64,000 bases of DNA from positions 62,001 through 126,000 of IMG/VR virus record IMGVR_UViG_3300042566_001780; one strand, given 5' to 3'. The translations under genes and the position numbers were made by a program. The notes below the pieces were generated by a model, which did no database searches, was not told where the DNA came from, and saw nothing but the letters and a program-made list of their open reading frames with translations. This stretch comes from a virus. Shown piece after piece: positions 33,194 through 40,879 of this stretch (its first letter is position 1; every line of letters begins with the position of its first letter).

Positions 33194-33260
33194 TTTCCAT
33201 AATCATGGTGGTTGGAAGAAGCGATTCAATCGATGGCTGAAAAAGTTCTTTGGTGAATGA
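33153..33260 (+). CDS. Very small basic protein
   Basis: 35 residues (MNEDKKFQNRRYDDFH then WKKRFNRWLKKFF), strongly basic/aromatic. ATG after AGGTGAAG; overlaps the previous gene by 41 bases. Amphipathic C-terminus could bind membrane or nucleic acid. Supported by start, SD and linkage to the next gene. Confidence 0.5.
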   Translation: MNEDKKFQNRRYDDFHNHGGWKKRFNRWLKKFFGE

Positions 33261-33261
33261 A

Positions 33262-33513
33262 ATGAAAAGCTACGAGGAAATGATTCAGTGGCACGTTGAT
33301 CAAGCAGACAACGGGAAGATTCGCCACTATGAATGGCCATCGTACTTTGCTATTTCGGAAGTTTTTGGAAAAGATGTCAACTCAGTTGTCGCTGACATTA
33401 ATGGTGAAAAGGCGCGGCGTGAAGAGATCAAAAAGCAGCAACGAAAAGAACAGCATCGTGTTGAAAATGAAAAACGCCGTCTAGCTAATTTACAGAAAGC
33501 TCAAAATGTCTAA
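33262..33513 (+). CDS. Hypothetical protein with basic coiled-coil tail
   Basis: 83 residues. N-terminal part (MKSYEEMIQWHVDQADNGK) followed by an Arg/Lys/Glu/Gln-rich helix. ATG one base after the preceding stop. Confidence 0.6.
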   Translation: MKSYEEMIQWHVDQADNGKIRHYEWPSYFAISEVFGKDVNSVVADINGEKARREEIKKQQRKEQHRVENEKRRLANLQKAQNV

Positions 33514-33757
33514 AAGAATCTTGGAAATTGCTGAACGCGCTGGCATTCATTTTAGTAATAAGAGGATTCTTAATGGTGGCAATGAAATTGCTCAGTTTGT
33601 TACAAAATCTAGTGTGGAGTATTTTGCTGAGCTAGTTGCCCAAGAATGTGCTAGAGTTATTGAAGAGCACGCAAAACTGTTTCCTGAGGCAGATACAACT
33701 TGGCGTTGTGCTATGATAGAATCTGCCAAAGTCGTAAAAGATAATTTTCGGAGTTGA
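33506..33757 (+). CDS. FAELIV/IKxHFG family protein
   Basis: 83 residues; ILEIAERAGIHF start, YFAELVAQECARVI core, VVKDNFRS end. Confidence 0.72.
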   Translation: MSKRILEIAERAGIHFSNKRILNGGNEIAQFVTKSSVEYFAELVAQECARVIEEHAKLFPEADTTWRCAMIESAKVVKDNFRS

Positions 33758-33760
33758 AGA

Positions 33761-33988
33761 ATGAATCCAGATGCTATCAAAAGATTTCGGTTCGCTGCTG
33801 CTGATCATGCAAATGAATTGAAACCTCTAGGTATTATGAAGTGGAATGAAGTTCGTGATGAAAAATTTGCTGAGTTGATCATTGAAGAAAATTCATCTAA
33901 AATGGTGGCAGCTTTGATGAGTGATCCTAATTTTGCAAAAGCTATGGATGCTTATTACGAAATCAAATGGGCACATCGTTTCGATTGA
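33761..33988 (+). CDS. FAELIV/IKxHFG family protein, diverged
   Basis: 75 residues; KFAELIIEENSSKM core retained but the Cys is replaced by Asn and the HFG end is missing. Confidence 0.65.
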   Translation: MNPDAIKRFRFAAADHANELKPLGIMKWNEVRDEKFAELIIEENSSKMVAALMSDPNFAKAMDAYYEIKWAHRFD

Positions 33989-33995
33989 ATAGATT

Positions 33996-34268
33996 ATGAA
34001 TAGCATCACAAAACGTCTAATGTCAGCGGCAGGTGCAGGATTTTATGACAAATGGCATCAAGGTAAGCACACAATAGAATTTACTACTGAAAAATTTGAT
34101 CCTGAAAAATTTGCCGAACTGATTGTACAAGAATGTATTTGCCTTGTGCTAAATGGGAAGCATGATAATGAAAAGTTTGACATTAATGACAAATTTCATT
34201 GTGGACACAACATTGCCCTGGAAAACGCTTCCGAAGGAATAGCAAAGCATTTCGGAGTTGAAAAATGA
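33996..34268 (+). CDS. FAELIV/IKxHFG family protein
   Basis: 90 residues; KFAELIVQECICLVL core, IAKHFGVEK end. Confidence 0.75.
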   Translation: MNSITKRLMSAAGAGFYDKWHQGKHTIEFTTEKFDPEKFAELIVQECICLVLNGKHDNEKFDINDKFHCGHNIALENASEGIAKHFGVEK

Positions 34269-34585
34269 TCTCAGCAAAAGAAGCTAAAGAACTCTATGAA
34301 AAGAGCAGCGCCCGCGTCAAAGTGTTTCTAGACAAAGAAGTTGAACCAAAAGTCAAAGAAGCTATTGATCTAGGCAAGAATTCCTGCACAATCTATCTTG
34401 GTGCAGAGCCGGTATTCAAGATTATTGCACCATCGGTTTTTCACCAACATGTGATGGAACAATTGCGCATTCTAGGCTACAAGGTTCAGTTTGGCCGTTA
34501 TGGTGAAACGTATGTGCCTCGAGGTCTGGGTGATGGGGTTTGCAGAGACGAGTACTGCAACTACGGCATTATGATTAGTTGGTGA
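34265..34585 (+). CDS. Conserved hypothetical phage protein
   Basis: 106 residues; helix SAKEAKELYEKSSARVKVFL then beta-rich part ending YNYGIMISW-like aromatic tail with two Cys (CRDEYC). This type occurs in other large phages, unknown role. ATGA overlap upstream. Confidence 0.65.
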   Translation: MISAKEAKELYEKSSARVKVFLDKEVEPKVKEAIDLGKNSCTIYLGAEPVFKIIAPSVFHQHVMEQLRILGYKVQFGRYGETYVPRGLGDGVCRDEYCNYGIMISW

Positions 34586-34599
34586 TCTAAGGAAATGAA

Positions 34600-34872
34600 A
34601 TGACAATTGGATTCAGGAATCTTGTTCTTGGTGATGAAAGCACTACACCAGTGTCAGTCACAAAGTTGTTGAATGATGATCAGCAACTACAAAATTACGT
34701 GACAGCAATCAGGACAGAACTTGCTCGAGTAGAAGCCCAAAAGAAAATGCTGTCTGAGCTGCTTGAAGAGCAAATGGCAAAATGTCAGCACCTCGTTTTC
34801 AGGGACGTTGATGCTGGCATGTATGCATTTCGAAAATGCGTAATTTGCGGTTTTGACATGGGAAGCGTATGA
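34600..34872 (+). CDS. Hypothetical protein with C-terminal Cys pair
   Basis: 90 residues; central helix (~30-65), then CQHLVFRD and CVICG, a possible zinc-binding tail. AAGGAAATGAA before ATG 34600. Confidence 0.65.
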   Translation: MTIGFRNLVLGDESTTPVSVTKLLNDDQQLQNYVTAIRTELARVEAQKKMLSELLEEQMAKCQHLVFRDVDAGMYAFRKCVICGFDMGSV

Positions 34873-35135
34873 TTGCTAAGATGGATGAGCTGGCCTTGAA
34901 AGCTGGTGCTTCATTCATTGGTGGGCACATTGAATTTCCGCCCGGATCAGGAGATTGGGTTTGGTACGAGTACAAGCACATCGACTATAATGACATGTGC
35001 CACCGCGAATTCATGAAGCTAATTGTTGAAGAATGCTTCAAGGCTGCTATGATTGAATCAAAAGGTCACATAAACCCGGTTGATCTAATGAATAGAATGA
35101 AAGAAATGACGGGGCTCAGTCAAAATGACATCTAA
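34869..35135 (+). CDS. FAELIV/IKxHFG family protein
   Basis: 88 residues; MDELALKAGASF start, EFMKLIVEECFKAA core; C-terminal part altered. ATGA overlap with the preceding gene. Confidence 0.7.
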   Translation: MIAKMDELALKAGASFIGGHIEFPPGSGDWVWYEYKHIDYNDMCHREFMKLIVEECFKAAMIESKGHINPVDLMNRMKEMTGLSQNDI

Positions 35136-35928
35136 CAAAGACATTATCAATCAACTCCAAGACTGCATTCGTGATCTACTTGAGTTTGTAGAATCGCACA
35201 GTCATCATTGGAATGGCGTAGTTGCGCAGCATCCGCAAATTTTGGCAGAAGTTGCACATCCGCTATTGGAATTGAATGCAGCTGACATGAAGATGCCGGT
35301 GAAGACTCCAACACCTCCAGCAATGGCGGAAATGAGCGATATCATTTTTGCTGAAGGATGGAATGCATGCGTTGAGGCATTCTTCGATGGTGTTGAATCA
35401 GATCCGCCAACAATTATCACCGTAACTGAGACACTTGGAAAAGAGCCAGTTGGGTGGCAAGTTTGGTCTGGCGTGATGGATATGCGCCCACATTGGCCGC
35501 CCTTTCAAACTAAACCAGAAGCTGAAGCTCTTGCTGAGCGTATCAAAAGTAATACAGAAGTTCGTCCTGTGTATGCTGGTGAAATGAAACAATCACCAAA
35601 GCAGTACTTCTATAAGAATAACGAATGCACTGCACAATCCGCAAAAGATCCTGGCTGCAAATGTTGGTGGGACATTGGCACAGGTCCATTAAAAGATGGG
35701 ACTCCTACTGATTTTCGTGAAAAGCCAAAGGTGTCACAATGTGAACTTCCTCCCGCTGGTTGGATTTGCACTAGACAAGCAGGACATGATGGCCCCTGTG
35801 CAGCCCATAATGCTGAATCTATCATTGAGCTTCAAACTCAACTAGAAAATTTGAAAAAGGTCGTTGATGTCAAAATGAATGAGATTAGAAATGTCATTAT
35901 GTCTACCTTGACTAAGGATTTGAAATGA
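35125..35928 (+). CDS. Hypothetical multi-segment protein
   Basis: 267 residues. A helical N-terminus (SNKDIINQLQDCIRDLLEF), then AEGWNACVEAFF, a segment VGWQVWSGVMDMRPHWP, and a Cys-rich stretch (CTAQSAKDPGCKCWW, WICTRQAGHDGPCAAH). The composite look suggests fused short phage modules; none has a known function to me. Confidence 0.6.
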   Translation: MTSNKDIINQLQDCIRDLLEFVESHSHHWNGVVAQHPQILAEVAHPLLELNAADMKMPVKTPTPPAMAEMSDIIFAEGWNACVEAFFDGVESDPPTIITVTETLGKEPVGWQVWSGVMDMRPHWPPFQTKPEAEALAERIKSNTEVRPVYAGEMKQSPKQYFYKNNECTAQSAKDPGCKCWWDIGTGPLKDGTPTDFREKPKVSQCELPPAGWICTRQAGHDGPCAAHNAESIIELQTQLENLKKVVDVKMNEIRNVIMSTLTKDLK

Positions 35929-36275
35929 TGAAGTGCTTTAGCATCGATGATGAGAACTTCAACTATGATTCTCTCGGTGATTTAATAATGTCAACTAGTC
36001 CTGAAGTGGGCGATTTCTACTATGAAGCAGATTGTGTTGATGTGATTGTTGACAATTATCTGGTGAATCATTTGCTTGAAGATGCCGATGATTTGCTATA
36101 TGACGATCTCGGTGAAATCTATGATAGTGATTTTTCAAAGGTGTCTGATGAAGCCAAGAAAGAATTGCTAATTTTGCTGCAAACCTGGGCAGCAAAGCAC
36201 GTCAACTTGGATCGCTATTGGAAAATTGTTGGGGAAAGCAGGAAGCTGCAATTCACCAAAGAAGATCTTGAATGA
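35928..36275 (+). CDS. Hypothetical acidic protein
   Basis: 115 residues, Asp-rich (LLEDADDLLYDDLGEIYDSD). Second of two adjacent ATGs chosen. Strong acidity could mimic DNA, but nothing further supports this. Confidence 0.6.
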   Translation: MKCFSIDDENFNYDSLGDLIMSTSPEVGDFYYEADCVDVIVDNYLVNHLLEDADDLLYDDLGEIYDSDFSKVSDEAKKELLILLQTWAAKHVNLDRYWKIVGESRKLQFTKEDLE

Positions 36276-36285
36276 AGGATTGAAA

Positions 36286-36948
36286 ATGTTTGAAGAAGAA
36301 TGGGACGCGGCTGATTGGGTCAAATTGCTTAAGCTAGCTGCAAATGGAAAAACCACTTTGTCAAAAGACCAGCTCAAAGAAGTAGCTGCGTTTCTTTTTC
36401 AACAAGCTACAGAAATTGTGAAATTGAAAAGTAAGTTGGAAGAGGAGGGTGAGATTGTTATCACTACTAGTTTTGAAACTGGCAAGTGTCTTGCTGTCAC
36501 ACGCCAAGATGAAGAAGGTCGAATCCTAAGAATTGTTTGGGAAGCACCTGATGTTGTTGAACAGGATGAGCCGAGCGTAGAAGAAGCTCTTCGTGTTTTG
36601 CATAGTGTAGAGACCTCAGTGCAAAGTGGAATCAATGTCACCGATGGTTGGAGAATTTTGCGAAATCTCATTAGCAAGTTCAAAATTGTCCCTCACGGTG
36701 TGCAAAAAGCTATTGAGAATGCGGGATTCACTTTGGTGAAAAACCAGTTTGGTTATCATCTCATGAAACTTGGCAAAATTGAGGCACATTCTGTTCAAGA
36801 TGAAGAATCTCAACCAGTAGCTTGGAGACTTCGTGATGAAGAGCCTGGAATGAAACCTCGATGGGTCTACTATGATGAGGACGATTTTGTAAAAGGCGTC
36901 ATTCCACATGAGGTTTTTCCAAAGCTTCAAAAGCTCTACACAAAATGA
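36286..36948 (+). CDS. Hypothetical protein
   Basis: 220 residues. ATG 36286 has AAGGA at 36275-36279; the long in-frame upstream extension overlaps the previous gene and is rejected. Helical N-terminal half; a C-terminal PVAWRLRDEEPGMKPRWVYYD segment resembles one common in phage accessory proteins. Confidence 0.6.
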   Translation: MFEEEWDAADWVKLLKLAANGKTTLSKDQLKEVAAFLFQQATEIVKLKSKLEEEGEIVITTSFETGKCLAVTRQDEEGRILRIVWEAPDVVEQDEPSVEEALRVLHSVETSVQSGINVTDGWRILRNLISKFKIVPHGVQKAIENAGFTLVKNQFGYHLMKLGKIEAHSVQDEESQPVAWRLRDEEPGMKPRWVYYDEDDFVKGVIPHEVFPKLQKLYTK

Positions 36949-37178
36949 AACTAACTGCACAACAGAAGTTTGACCTACTTCCAAAAATTCAACTCAAGGG
37001 CGAAAAAAAGCCTACTACTCAAGTTTGGTTGACCCAAAAAGATGCACTCAACTATGCAGATCAAATTGAATCTGCTGCTAGTGAACATTTTCAAAAACGT
37101 ATCGATCAATTGGAAGAAATCATTGAAGAGCAACGCAGAGCTCTAGTGATGATCAAAGATTATTTTGGAGTAGAATGA
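36945..37178 (+). CDS. Hypothetical protein with FAELIV-family C-terminus
   Basis: 77 residues: unrelated N-terminal part (QKFDLLPKIQLKGEKKP) and coiled helix, ending MIKDYFGVE. The ending is inside the duplicated 76-bp segment, so it was probably acquired by recombination. Confidence 0.65.
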   Translation: MKLTAQQKFDLLPKIQLKGEKKPTTQVWLTQKDALNYADQIESAASEHFQKRIDQLEEIIEEQRRALVMIKDYFGVE

Positions 37179-37221
37179 TGCATGAACGAATTCAAGCATT
37201 GATTGAGGATGCCACTAGAAT
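37146..37221 (+). repeat. 76-bp direct repeat, copy B
   Basis: Two mismatches against 31997-32072. Copy B joins the C-terminus of one gene to the N-terminus of a membrane protein. Confidence 0.95.
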
Positions 37222-37375
37222 GAACCGAATTTTGAAAAATGGTCTTATTACGGCCTACATCATTTTTATGTCACTTGCTTTTCTTGGAAAAACTGGTGAC
37301 TATTTTGTAGCTGGTGTTGCTGCACTATCAATGTTTGCAGTTTGGTCATTTGCTGTCAAAATTAAAACAAAATGA
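37178..37375 (+). CDS. Small membrane protein with FAELIV-family N-terminus
   Basis: 65 residues: MHERIQALIEDATR from the duplicated segment, then MNRILKNG and two hydrophobic segments (~22-38, 42-59). The original start was probably the internal ATG at 37220. Confidence 0.65.
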   Translation: MHERIQALIEDATRMNRILKNGLITAYIIFMSLAFLGKTGDYFVAGVAALSMFAVWSFAVKIKTK

Positions 37376-37698
37376 AAACAAAAGATTTTCCATCAGTTGT
37401 AGCTGCAAGAAAAGTTGTAGAAAAACAGGCTGCGCGCTATCATCAAATGATGGGCACTAATCATCAAATGAATGAAGCAACCAAGCAGCTCATCATCAAA
37501 TCCGGTCTTTCCCCAACTGAACAATGTTATGATGCGCATGGTTACTGTTTTGAAGCAACTAACCAAAAGCTGAAAGCACTGGTCGAGAATGTAGTTCGAC
37601 AAGCTATTTGGATTGCTTATCATAGTCATGCAATGAATAAGGATGCCAAATTCACCGAGCATCTGGATGAAGTGAAACGTTACTATGGGATTGAATGA
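37372..37698 (+). CDS. FAELIV/IKxHFG-like family protein, extended
   Basis: 108 residues. An N-terminal extension (1-32) precedes MNEATKQLIIKSGLS, then VENVVRQAIWIAY and KRYYGIE, a diverged core and end. Internal ATG 37462-37468 could be the ancestral start. Confidence 0.62.
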   Translation: MKTKDFPSVVAARKVVEKQAARYHQMMGTNHQMNEATKQLIIKSGLSPTEQCYDAHGYCFEATNQKLKALVENVVRQAIWIAYHSHAMNKDAKFTEHLDEVKRYYGIE

Positions 37699-37850
37699 TG
37701 AAGGGTCCTCGAGAATTGAAGAACTATGTAGCTCGATTTCGCAAAGAGCTCAAGGCAATGCATTGGGATGACCTGCTTATCTTCAAACTGCAACGCTGTA
37801 AGAAATGGTTCAAACGGGACAAACGAATCAAGAAAGAAGACTATGAATGA
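37698..37850 (+). CDS. Short basic protein
   Basis: 50 residues (MKGPRELKNYVARFRK ... CKKWFKRDKRIKKEDYE). Lys/Arg-rich; ATGA overlap at its start and 8-base overlap with the next gene. Confidence 0.6.
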   Translation: MKGPRELKNYVARFRKELKAMHWDDLLIFKLQRCKKWFKRDKRIKKEDYE

Positions 37851-38067
37851 AATAGTGAAGCAACTTTTGGATGAATCAACCCAAACTATTGAAATTATTG
37901 ATCCTGACACCAAGCTTACGCATCACCGGTCTTTCATTGATCAAGAAGAATTTGTGAAGTTGCTTGTTGAAGAAATCCAGCACCGATGCATGCAAGAATG
38001 GTTTGGCGATTCTCTTGAAGATATTATCTATGATAGATTGCCGAAGCACTTTGGACTAACATCCTAA
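37843..38067 (+). CDS. FAELIV/IKxHFG family protein
   Basis: 74 residues: MNEIVKQLLDEST start, FVKLLVEEIQHRC core, LPKHFGLTS end. Last gene of the small-gene block; a hairpin follows. Confidence 0.7.
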   Translation: MNEIVKQLLDESTQTIEIIDPDTKLTHHRSFIDQEEFVKLLVEEIQHRCMQEWFGDSLEDIIYDRLPKHFGLTS

Positions 38068-38088
38068 TATTTGTAGAATTCACCAGAT

Positions 38089-38118
38089 GAGGCCCAGAGA
38101 TGAAAATTTCTGGGCCTC
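38089..38118 (+). terminator. Hairpin after small-gene block
   Basis: Perfect 10-base arms GAGGCCCAGA (38089-38098) and TCTGGGCCTC (38109-38118), loop 10. The T-run after it is weak (AATTAGTTT), so termination may be partial. The rest of 38119-38263 holds a possible promoter TTACAA-17-TACAAT (about 38182-38210) and no gene. Confidence 0.65.
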
Positions 38119-38263
38119 AATTAGTTTCACATCCATCAAAACAAAGCGCCCTCAGAGCCCTCGGCAATCCTAAAACTTTGTTACAAATAGGATGTAAAAA
38201 AGTTACAATAGACTCTTATCGAAATTTGTTGATGAAATTGGAAGAAATCATCACCAGATTTTG

Positions 38264-38271
38264 CTAAATAG
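38264..38271 (+). promoter_or_regulatory. Late-promoter-like box before gene 32
   Basis: CTAAATAG 49 bases upstream of the gp32 ATG. Gene 32 is also expressed late in T4, so a late promoter here fits. Confidence 0.6.
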
Positions 38272-38320
38272 ATTTGTCTGCAAAGACATTTTTTAACTTT
38301 TCAAAACTTTAGGAGTTTTT

Positions 38321-39244
38321 ATGACAACCAAACGTTCCCTTGCTGATCTTGCTGCTGCTTTTTCTTCCAAAGCTAATGAAGGCGGATCCAGCCCCACTTG
38401 GAAGCTTTTCTTCAATTTCTGGAAAGCTCCTGTCGATAGCGTATCCACTGTTCGTTTCTTGCCTGATGCTAATCAAGATAACCCTATGGGTTTCCTTGTT
38501 GAAAATCTAGTGCATGAGCTGACGATCAATGGCAAACGCGAAAAAGTGCCTTGCTTGAAGATGTACGGTGAATCTTGTCCAGTTTGTGAGCTTTCTGCTC
38601 AATACTACGATGAGAAGAATCCGCTGCATTCTGAAGAACTTGGTAAGAAGTTCTATCGTAAAAAGTCTTACATTGGCCAAGTGCTTGTGATTGACACTCC
38701 CGTTGAACATGATGGTGACCAACTTGTCAAGCTAATTGAATTCGGTCCTCAGGTCTTTAAGCAAATCCAAGCTGCATTCCAGTCTGGTGATCTTGAAGAA
38801 GCCCCCTATGAGCTTAAGGGTGGTTACAATTTCCGTTTCCGTAAGACTTTGACTGGCGCAGGTCAGAATTCTTACACCACTTCTAACTTTGCTCCTAAGC
38901 AAACTGACGTAGCAGACGATACGCTGAATGCAATTACACTGTATGATCTTTCTCAGTATCGCACTCCGAAAATGGATCGCACTGCTTTGGAAGCTATGCT
39001 CGTAGCTGCTCAGACCGGTGAAAGCTATACTGCAGAATCCGATGCTCCTGCTAAGACTGCAGACACAGTGAACAAGCTTCGCGATCGTCTTGCACAATCG
39101 GCCGATGCTGATGATGCTCCTGCGGCAGAAACTCCTAAGGCATCTGCTCCTGAAGAGTCGTCTGGTGGCAACAAGCAATCTGTGGTGGAAATGCTTCGCG
39201 CACGTGCTGCAGCTGCTAAGGCTGCACAGCAAGCTGCTCAGTAA
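38321..39244 (+). CDS. 32: Single-stranded DNA-binding protein gp32
   Basis: 307 residues (T4: 301). Basic N-terminal cooperativity segment MTTKRSLADLAAAF; core with zinc ligands His65, Cys78, Cys86, Cys89 in CLKMYGESCPVC, as in T4 (His64, Cys77, 87, 90); acidic/Ala-rich C-terminal arm that in T4 recruits replication proteins. It coats ssDNA during replication and recombination with UvsX/UvsY encoded just downstream. AGGAG before the ATG. Confidence 0.95.
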   Translation: MTTKRSLADLAAAFSSKANEGGSSPTWKLFFNFWKAPVDSVSTVRFLPDANQDNPMGFLVENLVHELTINGKREKVPCLKMYGESCPVCELSAQYYDEKNPLHSEELGKKFYRKKSYIGQVLVIDTPVEHDGDQLVKLIEFGPQVFKQIQAAFQSGDLEEAPYELKGGYNFRFRKTLTGAGQNSYTTSNFAPKQTDVADDTLNAITLYDLSQYRTPKMDRTALEAMLVAAQTGESYTAESDAPAKTADTVNKLRDRLAQSADADDAPAAETPKASAPEESSGGNKQSVVEMLRARAAAAKAAQQAAQ

Positions 39245-39258
39245 TTTTTACTAGCACG

Positions 39259-39298
39259 AGGCCCATCTTGTTTACTCGAGATGGGCCTTATTTTTCTT
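39259..39298 (+). terminator. Terminator after gene 32
   Basis: 10-base arms AGGCCCATCT (39259-39268) and AGATGGGCCT (39279-39288) followed by TATTTTTCTTT. Confidence 0.9.
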
Positions 39299-39317
39299 TG
39301 ATTTTTGGAGAATAATT

Positions 39318-39593
39318 ATGGGTTTACCATTTTTAGACAAGTTTAAAAAAGAAGTTGCTAAGCTTGAAACGGTTGGCGTCGGCATTAAAGAAACAGAAGT
39401 TTGGTTGAGTACTGGCAATTATGCATTGAATCGCGCATTGTCTGGTGATTTCAAAAAAGGCGTTCCGCTCAGTAAGATCACCCTGTTCGCGGGTCCCAGT
39501 GGGTGTTTGCCGGCTGATGAGAAGGTTGGAATTTATGTTTTTAAATCGCAGCCCTCAATAACAACGCCAATCTTTTTTGAAGAAAAAAAGTAA
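39318..39593 (+). CDS. uvsX: UvsX recombinase, N-terminal piece with N-intein
   Basis: 91 residues. 1-62 is the start of the RecA-like T4 UvsX (VWLSTGNYALNRALSG, ITLFAGPSG) up to the middle of Walker A. 63-91 is a 29-residue N-intein starting CLPADEKVGIYV, ending at TAA. Its C-fragment is in the ORF at 40876. Splicing would restore GPSG-SGKS. Confidence 0.9.
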   Translation: MGLPFLDKFKKEVAKLETVGVGIKETEVWLSTGNYALNRALSGDFKKGVPLSKITLFAGPSGCLPADEKVGIYVFKSQPSITTPIFFEEKK

Positions 39594-39601
39594 AAAGTGT
39601 G

Positions 39602-39634
39602 ACGCTCCTATAAATAGCTTATTTATAGGAGCGT
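39602..39634 (+). promoter_or_regulatory. Hairpin containing late promoter and endonuclease ribosome binding site
   Basis: 15-base perfect arms (39602-39616 and 39620-39634) around GCT. The 5' arm contains the T4 late octamer TATAAATA (39609-39616). The 3' arm contains TAGGAG (39626-39631), the SD of the endonuclease at 39638. Read-through RNA would fold and hide the SD; RNA started at the late promoter (about 39622) would lack the 5' arm and be translatable. Confidence 0.85.
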
Positions 39635-39637
39635 ATT

Positions 39638-40879
39638 ATGACAGCAAAACTTTACGATTTATTTCTTCATGCTAACACTGGCAAAAAACCAGTTAAACCG
39701 AGACCATTAGTATCTTTTGAAACATTTAAAGACATAATTCTCTCAAATATCAGTAATATATTTGAAGATGATGCGTTTTTAAAAAATAAATATGATCAAT
39801 ACTGTGCTTTATATAACAGTACAGTGTTAACAAAAATTAGTGGTGTAGCAGCTATTTTAGGATTTGAATCAAAAAATACATGCTTAAATTATTGGCTTTC
39901 ACGTGGATGGCCCGCAGATATTGCATTAGAAAAACATCGAAATAGGCAAGCTACAGTTAAATTGGCAAATATAGCCAAATCGCACAATGTTTCAATGTCT
40001 GAAGCTAAAAGAATAAAAACTGAGAGACTTAATCGTGGAATAGAAACATTAAAAAATAAAAGCAATTACGATGAAATTTGCTATTCGCGTGGAAATAGTA
40101 TGCGAGTTTCATATTATGAAACTAAAATAAATCCCAAAACTGGAAATTTATATACGTCTAAAGAGGCAGCTGATTTAATTGCGCAAAAATCAGCAAAAAG
40201 AGCAACTAAATTTTGGGATGATGTACGCGCTGGGAGAAAAATTTATGATGCTTCGACATCGCTAAATTATTATCTGAAAAAGGGTATGACAGAAGATGAA
40301 GCGCGGGCAGCTTTAACCAAGAGGCAAACAACTTTTTCTAAGCAAATATGCATAGAAAAACATGGACATGATAAGGGATTAGAAATATTTAATAAAAGAC
40401 AGGAAAAATGGTTGGCTACTTTAAATTCTTTTTCTGATGAAGAGAAACAAAGAATTTTAATAGCAAAAACCAGTAAATCAAAATCATATTCTCAAGAAGC
40501 TACTAAATTTTTAATTAAACTTTTGGATAAACTTGGCATTTCTAGAAACTCAGAATATGTTAAAATGTGTGATAACGAAATGTTTTTATGGTCGCGAGAT
40601 AAAAAGATAGGTTTTTATGATTTAGCAATTGTAAATTTAAAAATAATTGTTGAATACCATGGATCATCATTTCATCCAAATCCAAATTTATCTGAGGATC
40701 AATTAAAATGCTGGATAAACCCAATTACTAAGGTGAGTGCATATGATCAAAGAAAAAGAGATTTTCAAAAACTGATAACTGCAAAAGAGCATGGATATAC
40801 AGTGTTTGAAGTTTGGGACGCAGACGATCATGATTCAAAAATTATTGAAATTTGTAACTTTATAAAGGAAAAACTATGA
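39638..40879 (+). CDS. Vsr-like homing endonuclease of the uvsX split intein
   Basis: 413 residues. N-terminal ~250 residues hold DNA-recognition modules (GFESKNTCLNYWLSRGW; YYLKKGMTEDEARAALTKRQ) also found in the terminase-intein enzyme. The C-terminal nuclease is GFYDLAIVNLKIIVEYHGSS and YTVFEVWDADD, Vsr/EDxHD-like. AT-richer than the flanking uvsX exteins, a sign of separate origin. Late expression is expected from the promoter-hairpin in front. Its stop overlaps the next ORF (ATGA). Confidence 0.86.
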   Translation: MTAKLYDLFLHANTGKKPVKPRPLVSFETFKDIILSNISNIFEDDAFLKNKYDQYCALYNSTVLTKISGVAAILGFESKNTCLNYWLSRGWPADIALEKHRNRQATVKLANIAKSHNVSMSEAKRIKTERLNRGIETLKNKSNYDEICYSRGNSMRVSYYETKINPKTGNLYTSKEAADLIAQKSAKRATKFWDDVRAGRKIYDASTSLNYYLKKGMTEDEARAALTKRQTTFSKQICIEKHGHDKGLEIFNKRQEKWLATLNSFSDEEKQRILIAKTSKSKSYSQEATKFLIKLLDKLGISRNSEYVKMCDNEMFLWSRDKKIGFYDLAIVNLKIIVEYHGSSFHPNPNLSEDQLKCWINPITKVSAYDQRKRDFQKLITAKEHGYTVFEVWDADDHDSKIIEICNFIKEKL

